Shown one piece after another: positions 53,647 through 62,030 of a DNA stretch of 64,000 nt. Positions within the stretch are counted from its first letter, which is position 1, and every line of letters starts with the position of its first letter. The notes beneath the pieces are model-generated. The model was given only the letters and a program-made list of their open reading frames with translations. It did no database searches and was not told the origin of the DNA. Source of the stretch: Tolumonas sp008015085 (lineage in GTDB: Bacteria; Pseudomonadota; Gammaproteobacteria; Enterobacterales; Aeromonadaceae); contig JAJUJX010000011.1 in the NCBI GenBank assembly GCA_029265125.1, forward strand, positions 1-64,000. Reading direction: 5' to 3'. A program made the translations under genes and the position numbers.

Positions 53647-55044
53647 CTACTGCTTAAATAACCCCAGTGTTATTTCACGGGCCTGAGCATGCTCAACAAT
53701 CGGCTTCGGATAACTGTTTGATGGATCAAATATCTTCAGCCAATCATGCGGAGTATGAATATACTTCTCTGGCACATGACTTAGCTCAGGCAGCCAGCGC
53801 TTAATGAAGATCCCCTGTTCATCAAATTTCTGCCCCTGTGTTGTCGGGTTGAAGATGCGGAAATAGGGTGCTGCATCAGCCCCCGTACTGGCCGCCCATT
53901 GCCAGCCCCCGTTATTCGCAGCCAGTTCGCCATCGATCAAATGTTGCATGAAATAACGCTCACCCCAGCGCCAGTCGATATGCAGGTCTTTCACCAGAAA
54001 TGAGGCTACAATCATCCGCAAGCGGTTATGCATCCAGCCAGTTTGGTTGAGGCAACGCATGGCGGCATCGACTATCGGGTAGCCTGTATTTCCTTCGCTC
54101 CAGGCGGTAAACAGCGCTTTATCGTTAGGCCAGCGGATCAGGTCGGTTTCTGGTTTGAATCCCTTATTCATGCAGACATGAGGATAAGCTACCAGCAGGT
54201 GCTGATAGAATTCGCGCCAGATCAGCTCATTCAGCCAGGTAAATCCAGGCTCACTTTTATCAAACGGAAGACTTTCCAGCACTTCCTGCATCACAGCCAG
54301 ACATTGTCGAATGGTGATAACACCCAGCGCCAAATAAGGTGACAGCTGACTGGTGCCATCAATCGCCGGAAAATCACGTTGTGTCGTGTAATCAATCAAC
54401 TTGTCGTATGCAAATTGCCGTAGTTGATGCAGCACCTCGTGTTCATTTCCCAGCCAGCTTTGACTGGAGATTTTCGGGTAAGCAATCGATACCGGCTGCC
54501 AATCTGAAACCGGCTCTTGTGCCCGAGGCTGCGACCAAACCTGATAGCCTTCTGACATCAGCTTTTTCAGCCATGCCCGGCTAAACGGTGTGTAAACCTT
54601 AAACATCTCTCCACTGCCCGTCAGCACCGTTCCCGGTGCAAACAGGCAACGGGCATCAAACCAGTGACAGTGAATATTTCGTAGCTCACATTCTGCCTGA
54701 ACAGCCGCATCACGCTTTAATTCATAAATGCCGATATCCCGGTTGATATACAGGTTGGAAATGTCGTGTTGCGAGCAAAATTCCCCCATGACAGACGGGA
54801 TCGCCGCATAGTCAGCCACTGTCATGACATGCAACGGAATGCCCAGTTCAACCAGCGTTTTACCGACAGAATTCAGATGCCGTTCAAGCAGATCGGCACG
54901 AATAGGGGCTAAATCCTGTCTTGCCCACTGCTCAGGCGTCACAAAATAGATAGCTTTTACAGGTATCCCCTGCAAACTGGCGGCATACAGTGCCGGATGA
55001 TCGACGGTACGCAGATCATCCCGAAACCAGACTAATGATGACAT
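53647..55044 (-). CDS. phrB: Deoxyribodipyrimidine photolyase
   Basis: 465 aa. Light-driven repair of cyclobutane pyrimidine dimers with FAD and an antenna chromophore. N-terminal SSLVWFRDDLRTVDHPAL; FAD-binding LNELIWREFYQHL, RCLNQTGWMHNRLRM and GGWQWAASTGADAAPYFRIFNP are clear. AGGAG upstream. It follows the ybgA-like gene by 12 nt, as ybgA-phr in E. coli. Confidence 0.96.
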   Translation of the reverse strand: MSSLVWFRDDLRTVDHPALYAASLQGIPVKAIYFVTPEQWARQDLAPIRADLLERHLNSVGKTLVELGIPLHVMTVADYAAIPSVMGEFCSQHDISNLYINRDIGIYELKRDAAVQAECELRNIHCHWFDARCLFAPGTVLTGSGEMFKVYTPFSRAWLKKLMSEGYQVWSQPRAQEPVSDWQPVSIAYPKISSQSWLGNEHEVLHQLRQFAYDKLIDYTTQRDFPAIDGTSQLSPYLALGVITIRQCLAVMQEVLESLPFDKSEPGFTWLNELIWREFYQHLLVAYPHVCMNKGFKPETDLIRWPNDKALFTAWSEGNTGYPIVDAAMRCLNQTGWMHNRLRMIVASFLVKDLHIDWRWGERYFMQHLIDGELAANNGGWQWAASTGADAAPYFRIFNPTTQGQKFDEQGIFIKRWLPELSHVPEKYIHTPHDWLKIFDPSNSYPKPIVEHAQAREITLGLFKQ

Positions 55045-55056
55045 GAACGCTTCTCC

Positions 55057-56022
55057 TTATAGCCCGTAGCGCAAGGCCAGATCTTCTGGATGCGGATTCA
55101 GGTAGACCTGTGAGGCCAGATAAGGATTCGGATATTCCCGCAAATAATGCTGGATCAGTGTCATCGGTACCATCAGCGGAACAAGACCCCGTCGGTATTT
55201 ATCGATGGTGTTATGCAGCTCGGCTTTTTGCGAAGCGGTGAGCTGTTTTTTGAAATACCCCTGCAAATGCTGCAAAACATTGGTGTGGTTTTTCCGGCTC
55301 ACTCGCTGCTGTAACCCCTGCATCAGACCCGATATATAGCGTGCAGATAATTGTTCCAATGACAGTTCTGTAGCATTACCCAGTAATTTGCCCAGCGCCT
55401 TATAAGCTGCAGGCTGATGGGCAAACAGCAAGTATTTGTAACGGGAGTGAAAGGCGATCAATTTACCTTTCGTGATCCCTTCTGATTTCAGCCGCAGCCA
55501 GTCGTGATAGGCAAAGACACGCGTAACAAAATTTTCCCGTAAAACTGGGTCGCACAGCCGCCCGTCTTCTTCTACTGGTAACAATGGGTTTTGCTCCATC
55601 AGAATCCGGGCATAGAGGCCTGTACCCTCTTTGGCAGAGCTATTACCTGTCCCTTGCGAGGAATAGACTTTAACGCGTTCCATACCACAGCTAGGCGATT
55701 TGGCACACAGAATATAGCCGGACAAATAATCAAAGCTGGCAGTTTTCTGTATGGAAAATTCGGTGAGTTTATCAGTGACATCAAAGCTGCCATCGGTAGC
55801 TTCAACATGAATAACATCATCTCGCCTTACCAACCGAATCGCTTTACGGGGTACACCCAGCCCAATCGCCAGTTCAGGGCATACCGGCATAAAACTGAAA
55901 TAGCGGCTAAGCTCTTTTTCTACAAATTCTGACCGCTTATGTCCGCCATCAAAGCGAACCTGTTGCCCCAGCAGGCAAGCACTAATGCCGACTTGTATTT
56001 GCTGTGAATTAAAACCCGTCAT
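55057..56022 (-). CDS. YbgA-like protein: DUF523 plus DUF1722
   Basis: 321 aa. The N-terminal DUF523 part (about 10-165) has ISACLLGQQVRFDGGHK, VCPELAIGLGVPR and AKSPSCGM with conserved Cys; the C-terminal DUF1722 part has FHSRYKYLLFAHQPAAYK. Stand-alone DUF523 proteins include the iron-sulfur 2-thiouracil desulfurase TudS, so a sulfur-removing reaction is a reasonable guess. GAGG lies 7 nt before the ATG. Operon with phrB. Confidence 0.85.
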   Translation of the reverse strand: MTGFNSQQIQVGISACLLGQQVRFDGGHKRSEFVEKELSRYFSFMPVCPELAIGLGVPRKAIRLVRRDDVIHVEATDGSFDVTDKLTEFSIQKTASFDYLSGYILCAKSPSCGMERVKVYSSQGTGNSSAKEGTGLYARILMEQNPLLPVEEDGRLCDPVLRENFVTRVFAYHDWLRLKSEGITKGKLIAFHSRYKYLLFAHQPAAYKALGKLLGNATELSLEQLSARYISGLMQGLQQRVSRKNHTNVLQHLQGYFKKQLTASQKAELHNTIDKYRRGLVPLMVPMTLIQHYLREYPNPYLASQVYLNPHPEDLALRYGL

Positions 56023-56232
56023 GTTCTATCCTCGATTGAGCCAGCAAGAAATGGGGCTGGCGTTAATTAACATGCTGATTGAAGAAGATTTTTACTTATA
56101 CGTTACTGAATATAGTGCAGATCAGCCAAAATTGATGCGCTGATATGTGACAACATTTTTCACTAAGAACAGACTCTATTTACCGAAAGCACCAAATTGC
56201 TACATGAATCCCATTATGGGGCTACCTTTCAG

Positions 56233-56260
56233 AGCGGAAAGTCGTATAATGACTTTCGCT
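56233..56260 (+). promoter_or_regulatory. Inverted repeat enclosing a TATAAT element
   Basis: AGCGGAAAGTC and GACTTTCGCT are inverted copies (one bulged G) around GTATAAT; the consensus -10 hexamer is 56245-56250. A repressor bound here would cover the -10. The -35 is poor. Confidence 0.4.
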
Positions 56261-56376
56261 GATACAAATTGGTGCCAGATAAGCCTTAAAATTAATAGTT
56301 AAAACCTCTCTTTTTCCCATACCTTTTTAGTTTCCACAAGCCCTCTTCTCCTTAATTTCAGTTCTATATTTTTCAA

Positions 56377-56390
56377 TGTAAACATTTACA
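56377..56390. promoter_or_regulatory. Palindrome TGTAAACATTTACA upstream of potA
   Basis: Perfect 6-bp arms around a 2-nt centre, 172 nt before the potA start. Operator candidate; the factor is unknown. Confidence 0.4.
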
Positions 56391-56561
56391 GATCGCGCTT
56401 TTTACACCTATAGACTGCCTTCTATATTGATTTCCAGACGACTGGCTACATCAACGGAACTGATAGGCACTCCGTGCCCCAACCGAAAGTTAGTGTGTCC
56501 GTACGACTTGAGCATACATCTTGCTGAAGCATCGCTAATCTGACGACGGGAAGAAAAGGCT

Positions 56562-57656
56562 ATGAAACAACAAACACCATTTGTTCAGTTTCGGAACGTG
56601 CAAAAAAGCTATGACGGTAAAAATCTGATTGTGAAGGATCTCAATCTGAATATCCGTCGGGGTGAATTTCTGACGCTATTGGGACCAAGTGGTTCAGGCA
56701 AAACCACCAGCCTGATGATGCTGGCCGGGTTTGAAACAGCAACCAGCGGTGAAATTACATTAGGCGGAAAATTGCTGAACAACCAGCCACCGCATAAGCG
56801 CGATATCGGCATGGTGTTTCAGAACTACGCGTTATTCCCGCATATGACGGTGGCTGAAAACGTCGCGTTTCCTCTGTTTGTCCGCCGTCTGTCAAAAACA
56901 GATATCAAGGAAAAAGTGCAGGAAGCACTGGCGATGATCAAAATGGACAGTCTGGGACATCGCTATCCGGCCCAGCTGTCTGGTGGTCAGCAACAGCGTG
57001 TTGCGCTTGCCCGAGCGCTGGTGTTCGAACCTAAACTGGTACTGATGGATGAACCATTAGGCGCTCTGGATAAACAGCTGCGTGAACACATGCAGATGGA
57101 AATCAAACATTTGCATGAAAAATTTGGCCTGACTATCGTTTATGTAACACATGACCAATCTGAAGCGTTGACTATGTCTGATCGCGTGGCAGTGTTCCAT
57201 AAAGGTGAAATCCAACAGATCGACAGCCCGAAAACGTTGTACGAAGAACCCAAGAACGCATTCGTTGCGCAGTTTATTGGTGAGAACAACCGCCTGCAGG
57301 GTGTTGTAGAGTGTGTAGATCAGGGTTACTGCCTGGTGCGCATGCCAGACGGTTCTCTGCTCAAGGCTCTGCCAGTCAATGTAGCGGGGCCGGGTGAAAA
57401 AACAACGTTGTCGATTCGTCCGGAACGTATCTTGCTGGGCTCACCAAGCCATAGCTGCGACAACATCGTTCAGGGACAAGTTAAAGAATTCATTTACTTA
57501 GGCGATCACATCCGTCTGTGTATTGATACCTGCGGCAGCTCCGATTTCATTGTAAAGATGCCGGTCAGCCAGTTCGATCCATCGATCAAAATTGGCGATA
57601 AGCTTTCTATCGGGTGGCAGAAGGATCATGTCCGCGCCCTCGATATGCTGGATTAA
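56562..57656 (+). CDS. potA: Polyamine-type ABC importer, ATP-binding protein
   Basis: 364 aa. Walker A GPSGSGKTT near 43-51, signature LSGGQQQRVALARAL, Walker B LVLMDEPLGALD, His switch YVTHDQSEA, and a C-terminal TOBE domain (about 280-360), the PotA layout. AAGAAAAGG lies just upstream. First gene of a four-gene importer operon; the substrate (putrescine, spermidine or GABA) is not fixed by the sequence. Confidence 0.9.
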   Translation: MKQQTPFVQFRNVQKSYDGKNLIVKDLNLNIRRGEFLTLLGPSGSGKTTSLMMLAGFETATSGEITLGGKLLNNQPPHKRDIGMVFQNYALFPHMTVAENVAFPLFVRRLSKTDIKEKVQEALAMIKMDSLGHRYPAQLSGGQQQRVALARALVFEPKLVLMDEPLGALDKQLREHMQMEIKHLHEKFGLTIVYVTHDQSEALTMSDRVAVFHKGEIQQIDSPKTLYEEPKNAFVAQFIGENNRLQGVVECVDQGYCLVRMPDGSLLKALPVNVAGPGEKTTLSIRPERILLGSPSHSCDNIVQGQVKEFIYLGDHIRLCIDTCGSSDFIVKMPVSQFDPSIKIGDKLSIGWQKDHVRALDMLD

Positions 57657-57689
57657 TGCTCCACCTATAACTAAACAAGGATGATATCG

Positions 57690-58724
57690 ATGAAAGCAAC
57701 TCGTACTTTATTAGCGCTGTTGACTGCCGGCTCCTGTTTTGCGGCACAAGCGGATGAACTGTCAGTAATTTCTTTTGGTGGTGCAAACAAGGAAGCACAG
57801 GTTAAAGCTTATTATGAGCCATTTACCAAAGCGACCGGCACCAAAGTCGTTGCCGGTGAATACAATGGTGAAATGGCCAAGCTGAAAGCGATGGTCGAAA
57901 CCAACAGTGTCTCCTGGGATGTGGTGGAAGTAGAATCGTCTGAAGTCGCCCGTGGTTGTGACGAAGGTTTCTTTGAGAAACTGGATTACAAAGTTATCGG
58001 CTCAAAAGGTGACTTCATTCCAGGTGCGGCGACTAAATGCGGCGTGGGTATGTTCGTTTACTCAACAGTCATCGCCTACGACTCAAGCAAGCTGAAAGCT
58101 GCGCCAACTTCATGGGCTGATTTCTGGGATGTGAAAAAATTCCCAGGCAAACGTGGCCTGCGTAAAACTGCAAAATATGCACTGGAAGCCGCGCTGCTGG
58201 CAGATGGTGTAGCACAGAAAGATGTTTATGCCGTGCTGGCAACTCCAGCCGGTGTCGATCGTGCGTTCAAAAAACTGGATGAGCTGAAACCAAACATCCA
58301 GTGGTGGGAAGCAGGTGCACAGGCACCTCAGTATCTGATCTCCGGTGATGTGGTCATGACTTCTGCTTTCAACGGTCGTATCTCCAATGCACAGAAGGAA
58401 GGCAACAAAAATCTGAGTATTGCCTGGAATGGCGGCCTGTATGAAGTGGAATACTGGGTTGTACCAAAAGGTACTCCGAAGAAAGATCTGGCGATGAAGT
58501 TCATCGCTTCTACCGTTAAACCAGAAAGCCAGATTGAATATGCCAAACAGATCCCTTACGGCCCAACCACGAAAAATGCCGCAGGAAAGATTGAACCCTC
58601 TCTGGCGTCAACTCTGCCCTCTTCACCTGAAAACCTGAAAATGGCGGTTGCGGTTGACCCAGCCTTCTGGTTAGACCACGGCGAAGAACTGGAACGTCGC
58701 TTCAACGCCTGGGCAGCGAAATAA
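57690..58724 (+). CDS. potD: Periplasmic polyamine/GABA-type binding protein
   Basis: 344 aa from ATG 57690, spaced 9 nt from AAGG; the ATG at 57681 overlaps that site. Signal peptide to about residue 22 (FAAQA-DE). PotD/extracellular-solute-binding fold: LSVISFGGANKEAQ, WDVVEVESSEVARGCD and a second Cys in AATKCGVG, which may form a disulfide with the first. Gene symbol by family; the ligand may be putrescine or a related amine. Confidence 0.85.
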   Translation: MKATRTLLALLTAGSCFAAQADELSVISFGGANKEAQVKAYYEPFTKATGTKVVAGEYNGEMAKLKAMVETNSVSWDVVEVESSEVARGCDEGFFEKLDYKVIGSKGDFIPGAATKCGVGMFVYSTVIAYDSSKLKAAPTSWADFWDVKKFPGKRGLRKTAKYALEAALLADGVAQKDVYAVLATPAGVDRAFKKLDELKPNIQWWEAGAQAPQYLISGDVVMTSAFNGRISNAQKEGNKNLSIAWNGGLYEVEYWVVPKGTPKKDLAMKFIASTVKPESQIEYAKQIPYGPTTKNAAGKIEPSLASTLPSSPENLKMAVAVDPAFWLDHGEELERRFNAWAAK

Positions 58725-58733
58725 TCCGCCTTT

Positions 58734-58759
58734 GCTTCGGGTACGCCAGTGCCCGAAGC
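58734..58759 (+). promoter_or_regulatory. Strong intercistronic hairpin between potD and potB genes
   Basis: GCTTCGGGTAC / GTGCCCGAAGC is an 11-bp stem with one G-U pair and a GCCA loop, without a T-run. Such hairpins after binding-protein genes stabilise the upstream mRNA so that more binding protein is made. Confidence 0.7.
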
Positions 58760-58821
58760 AACTCCACCAGTAAATCAACGGAATGAATCAGGCCTGAGAG
58801 CCGTCTGTCAGGAATACTATT

Positions 58822-60081
58822 ATGCTGTCAACGACCATTACAGACACCCTACCCCAGCCTGCGGATACCGAATCCCTGAAGGCTAAATTGCACCGGGCAG
58901 AGCGGATCAACCGACTGAAATCACTGGGATTGATCCTGCCACTCATCATTTTCCTGATTGTTGTCTTTTTAGTGCCACTCGTGGTGATGCTGAAGAAAAG
59001 CGTCGATAACCCGGAGGTTTCAGCTTTATTACCAACGACTGTCACCGCAATGGCTCAATGGGATGGAAAAAATCTGCCTCCGGAAGAGGTCTATAAAGCA
59101 CTGGCAGCCGATATTGAAGCGGCCAACAACAATGATTCTCTCGGTAATCTGGGTAAACGCCTGAACAGTGAAATTTCCGGCTACCGCAGTTTACTGAACA
59201 ACACCGCTGACGCGCTGCCGTTTGATCCGACACCGGCCTCATACCAGCAGGCGTTTACTGAACTGGATGCCCGCTGGGGCGATGCCAAATACTGGCAGGC
59301 CATTTACCGCAACAGCTCGCCTTATACTGCAAATTACCTGTTGTCATCACTGGATTTGAAAAAAGATGAAGCGGGAAACATTGTTAAAGTTTCTGATGAT
59401 CAGGCGATTTATCAGAACGTCTTTGCCCGTACCTTCTGGATGAGTCTGGTGATTACTGCCGTTTGTCTGCTGCTGGCTTATCCTCTCGCTTATCTGCTGG
59501 CAACATTGCCGGAACGCGCAGCCAATCTGCTAATGATTTGCGTCCTGCTGCCATTCTGGACTTCCGTTTTGGTGCGCGTCGCGGCCTGGATTGTTCTGCT
59601 GCAGAACAATGGTTTGGTTAACAGCTTTCTGGAACATATCGGATTAATCGACTCACCGCTCCAGCTGGTATTTAACCGCTTCGGTGTCTATGTCGCGATG
59701 GTGCATATTATGCTGCCATTTATGATCCTGCCACTGTATAGCGTGATGAAAAACATTCCGGCCAGCTATCAGCGAGCTGCAATTTCGCTGGGTTGCCCAC
59801 CGATGATCAGCTTCTGGCTGGTGTATCTGCCACAAACTTATGCCGGTATCGGCGCCGGTTGCCTGCTGGTCTTCATCCTGTCGATCGGTTACTACATCAC
59901 CCCGGCACTGCTGGGTAGCCCGAACGATCAAATGGTGAGTTACTTTGTGGCTTTCTATACCAACGGCACTATCAACTGGGGTATGGCGACCTCGCTGGGC
60001 GGATTATTGCTGCTGGCAACGCTGGTTCTGTATGTGGTTTACAGCTGGCTGGTCGGTGCAAACCGCTTACGTCTGGGTTAA
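58822..60081 (+). CDS. potB: Polyamine-type ABC importer permease (PotB-like, long loop)
   Basis: 419 aa. First helix at about 36-56; a long periplasmic stretch of about 145 residues follows before the core of five helices (about 205-415). The EAA loop reads SYQRAAISLGCPPMISFWLVYLP. The large insertion after helix 1 is longer than in E. coli PotB (about 275-285 aa in total). AGGA upstream. Confidence 0.85.
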   Translation: MLSTTITDTLPQPADTESLKAKLHRAERINRLKSLGLILPLIIFLIVVFLVPLVVMLKKSVDNPEVSALLPTTVTAMAQWDGKNLPPEEVYKALAADIEAANNNDSLGNLGKRLNSEISGYRSLLNNTADALPFDPTPASYQQAFTELDARWGDAKYWQAIYRNSSPYTANYLLSSLDLKKDEAGNIVKVSDDQAIYQNVFARTFWMSLVITAVCLLLAYPLAYLLATLPERAANLLMICVLLPFWTSVLVRVAAWIVLLQNNGLVNSFLEHIGLIDSPLQLVFNRFGVYVAMVHIMLPFMILPLYSVMKNIPASYQRAAISLGCPPMISFWLVYLPQTYAGIGAGCLLVFILSIGYYITPALLGSPNDQMVSYFVAFYTNGTINWGMATSLGGLLLLATLVLYVVYSWLVGANRLRLG

Positions 60082-60099
60082 CAGGAAAAGGATGACATT

Positions 60100-60924
60100 A
60101 TGTTAAGACCCTACGCTTCCAACTTTGAACGAATCTGGTATTGGTCTCATCGCAGTATCTGCGGACTGGTACTGTTGTTCCTGATGTTGCCTGTTCTGAT
60201 CATGATCCCGCTCTCTTTTAACGGCGGGGCATTTCTGGTTTACCCGCTGCAAGGCTGGTCTCTGCGCTGGTATGAAACCTTCTTCACCTCGCCGGAATGG
60301 ATGCGCGCGCTGGGCAACAGCATGATTGTTTCGCCAGCGGCTACACTGGTTGCGATGATTTTCGGTACGCTGGCCTCTATCGGTCTGACCCGCACCGAAT
60401 TCAAAGGTAAAGCACTGCTGACCAGCATTCTAATTTCACCAATGGTCGTACCGGTGGTGATTGTCGGGGTGTCATCTTATCTGTTCTTTGCACCGCTTGG
60501 TCTGGCAAACAGCTATTTCTCACTGATCATGGTGCATGCGGTATTAGGTATTCCGTTTGTGATTATCACTGTGACCGCCACTTTACAGGGGTATAACAAA
60601 AATTTAAGCCGTGCAGCGGCCAGTTTAGGTGCTGACCCGATGTTGACGTTTTTCAAAATCACGTTGCCGCTGATTGGGCCAGGCATGATCTCCGGCGCAC
60701 TGTTCGCGTTTGCCACCAGTTTTGATGAGGTTGTCGTAACGCTATATCTGGCAGGCCCAGATCAGGCCACCTTACCCCGCGTGATGTTCAGCGGGATCAG
60801 AGAAAACATCAGCCCGGCAATTGCAGCCGCAGCCACTGTGCTGATTCTGATTTCTGTTGTGATGCTACTGACACTGGAATGGTTGCGCGGCCGCTCTGAA
60901 AAAATGCGTACTGCCGTTCATTAA
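60100..60924 (+). CDS. potC: Polyamine-type ABC importer permease (PotC-like)
   Basis: 274 aa, six helices. The EAA loop is LSRAAASLGADPMLTFFKITLP; DEVVVTLYLAGP near the C-terminus is typical of PotC/PotI-type proteins. AAGGATG upstream, 18 nt after potB. Last gene of the importer operon. Confidence 0.88.
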   Translation: MLRPYASNFERIWYWSHRSICGLVLLFLMLPVLIMIPLSFNGGAFLVYPLQGWSLRWYETFFTSPEWMRALGNSMIVSPAATLVAMIFGTLASIGLTRTEFKGKALLTSILISPMVVPVVIVGVSSYLFFAPLGLANSYFSLIMVHAVLGIPFVIITVTATLQGYNKNLSRAAASLGADPMLTFFKITLPLIGPGMISGALFAFATSFDEVVVTLYLAGPDQATLPRVMFSGIRENISPAIAAAATVLILISVVMLLTLEWLRGRSEKMRTAVH

Positions 60925-60955
60925 GAAAGAGTTCAATCTGCAAGTTCCACCTGTT

Positions 60956-60979
60956 GCGCCGCTCTGCGGCGCTTTTTTT
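60956..60979 (+). terminator. Rho-independent terminator after the pot operon
   Basis: A 7-bp GC-rich stem GCGCCGC / GCGGCGC with a TCT loop and seven Ts. Confidence 0.92.
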
Positions 60980-60986
60980 ATCAGGC

Positions 60987-61913
60987 TTAGCGGATGATCT
61001 GGTTTTGCAGCAGGCGCATGAAAAAATCCCTTGGCTTATTCAGGCGGCTGAACTGGTGGGTAATAGCGGCGATACCCAGCTTATAGCAACGTTCATGAGG
61101 TAACAGCTTGCGTAAGCGGCCATCATCAACAAAACGGGCAGCATAATGTTCCGGCAGGAAGCCTACATATACCCCGGACAAAATCATCGCCGCACGGGTT
61201 TCGTAGTAATACGCGGTTGCTGCTTTCTGTAAACCAACCATCTGAATGGCAACATCCGGGTTACTCTGAATACCGGCCTGAACAGAACGGCTATTGACTA
61301 ATCCCTGACGTATTTCATCCTCCTCAGCTACATTAAATAGCGGATGCCGATCACTGCAATAGAGATAACAGGTTTCCTCATAGAGCGAATGATAAATCAA
61401 ACCATCCAGCTTACGGTGGTAAGGAATAAAGCCGACATCCGCTTCACCATTGAGGATCATCCGCTCAATATCACTCATCGGTGCGGTTTCAAACTGCAGG
61501 TATACATCTGGCGCTTTCTCACAAAACTCGCTCAATACCTGCGGGAAACAACAACGTTCATCGAGGCTGATCGTGTCACTGGCAATCAGTTTCAGTTCCC
61601 CGGAAAGCTGCACATGCAATGCATTCACGGTTGAACGAAAATCTTCGAGCTGTGAAAACAAACGGCGGGCTGACTCATAAATGATCGAGCCTTCCTCTGT
61701 CAGCGAAAAACCCGAACGGCCACGACTGCACAGCTTTATCTTCAAGCGATGCTCCAGATTCGCCATATGCACACTGATTGTCGAACGGCTAATGTTCAGT
61801 ACCGTCTCGGCAGCAGAAAAACCACCACACTCCACTACTGACTTGAACACTTTCAGCAAGCGGATTTCATAGTCCCCCACCTGCCCCAGTTCAATCAACG
61901 AAACTGAATCCAT
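60987..61913 (-). CDS. LysR-family transcriptional regulator
   Basis: 308 aa. N-terminal winged HTH (about 17-76): FKSVVECGGFSAAETVLNISRSTISVHMANLEHRL, followed by the linker and an effector domain with a type-2 periplasmic-binding fold. Divergent from gabD and beside the pot operon, so it probably controls one or both. The candidate binding site is the inverted repeat at 61973-62003. Confidence 0.9.
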   Translation of the reverse strand: MDSVSLIELGQVGDYEIRLLKVFKSVVECGGFSAAETVLNISRSTISVHMANLEHRLKIKLCSRGRSGFSLTEEGSIIYESARRLFSQLEDFRSTVNALHVQLSGELKLIASDTISLDERCCFPQVLSEFCEKAPDVYLQFETAPMSDIERMILNGEADVGFIPYHRKLDGLIYHSLYEETCYLYCSDRHPLFNVAEEDEIRQGLVNSRSVQAGIQSNPDVAIQMVGLQKAATAYYYETRAAMILSGVYVGFLPEHYAARFVDDGRLRKLLPHERCYKLGIAAITHQFSRLNKPRDFFMRLLQNQIIR

Positions 61914-61972
61914 AGTTTTGTTTACCTCAATGTAAGAGTTGATTGTCAGTCATTTATGCAACGGTTGAACCA

Positions 61973-62003
61973 GTTAGTATGAATACATCCGCCCAATACT
62001 AAC
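61973..62003. promoter_or_regulatory. Inverted repeat in the LysR-gabD intergenic region
   Basis: GTTAGTAT ... ATACTAAC, 8-bp perfect arms separated by 15 nt, lying between divergent genes 28 nt before the gabD start. A typical position for a LysR-type operator; it would cover the gabD promoter or start region. Confidence 0.5.
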
Positions 62004-62030
62004 CGGGCGCTACTGTCCTCGGAGTTCTGT

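Larger units (their letters stand above)
56023..56561. other. Long intergenic region upstream of the pot-type operon
   Basis: 539 nt, AT-rich, no coding frame. It holds a promoter-like TATAAT inside an inverted repeat (56233-56260) and the palindrome TGTAAACATTTACA (56377-56390). Confidence 0.6.
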
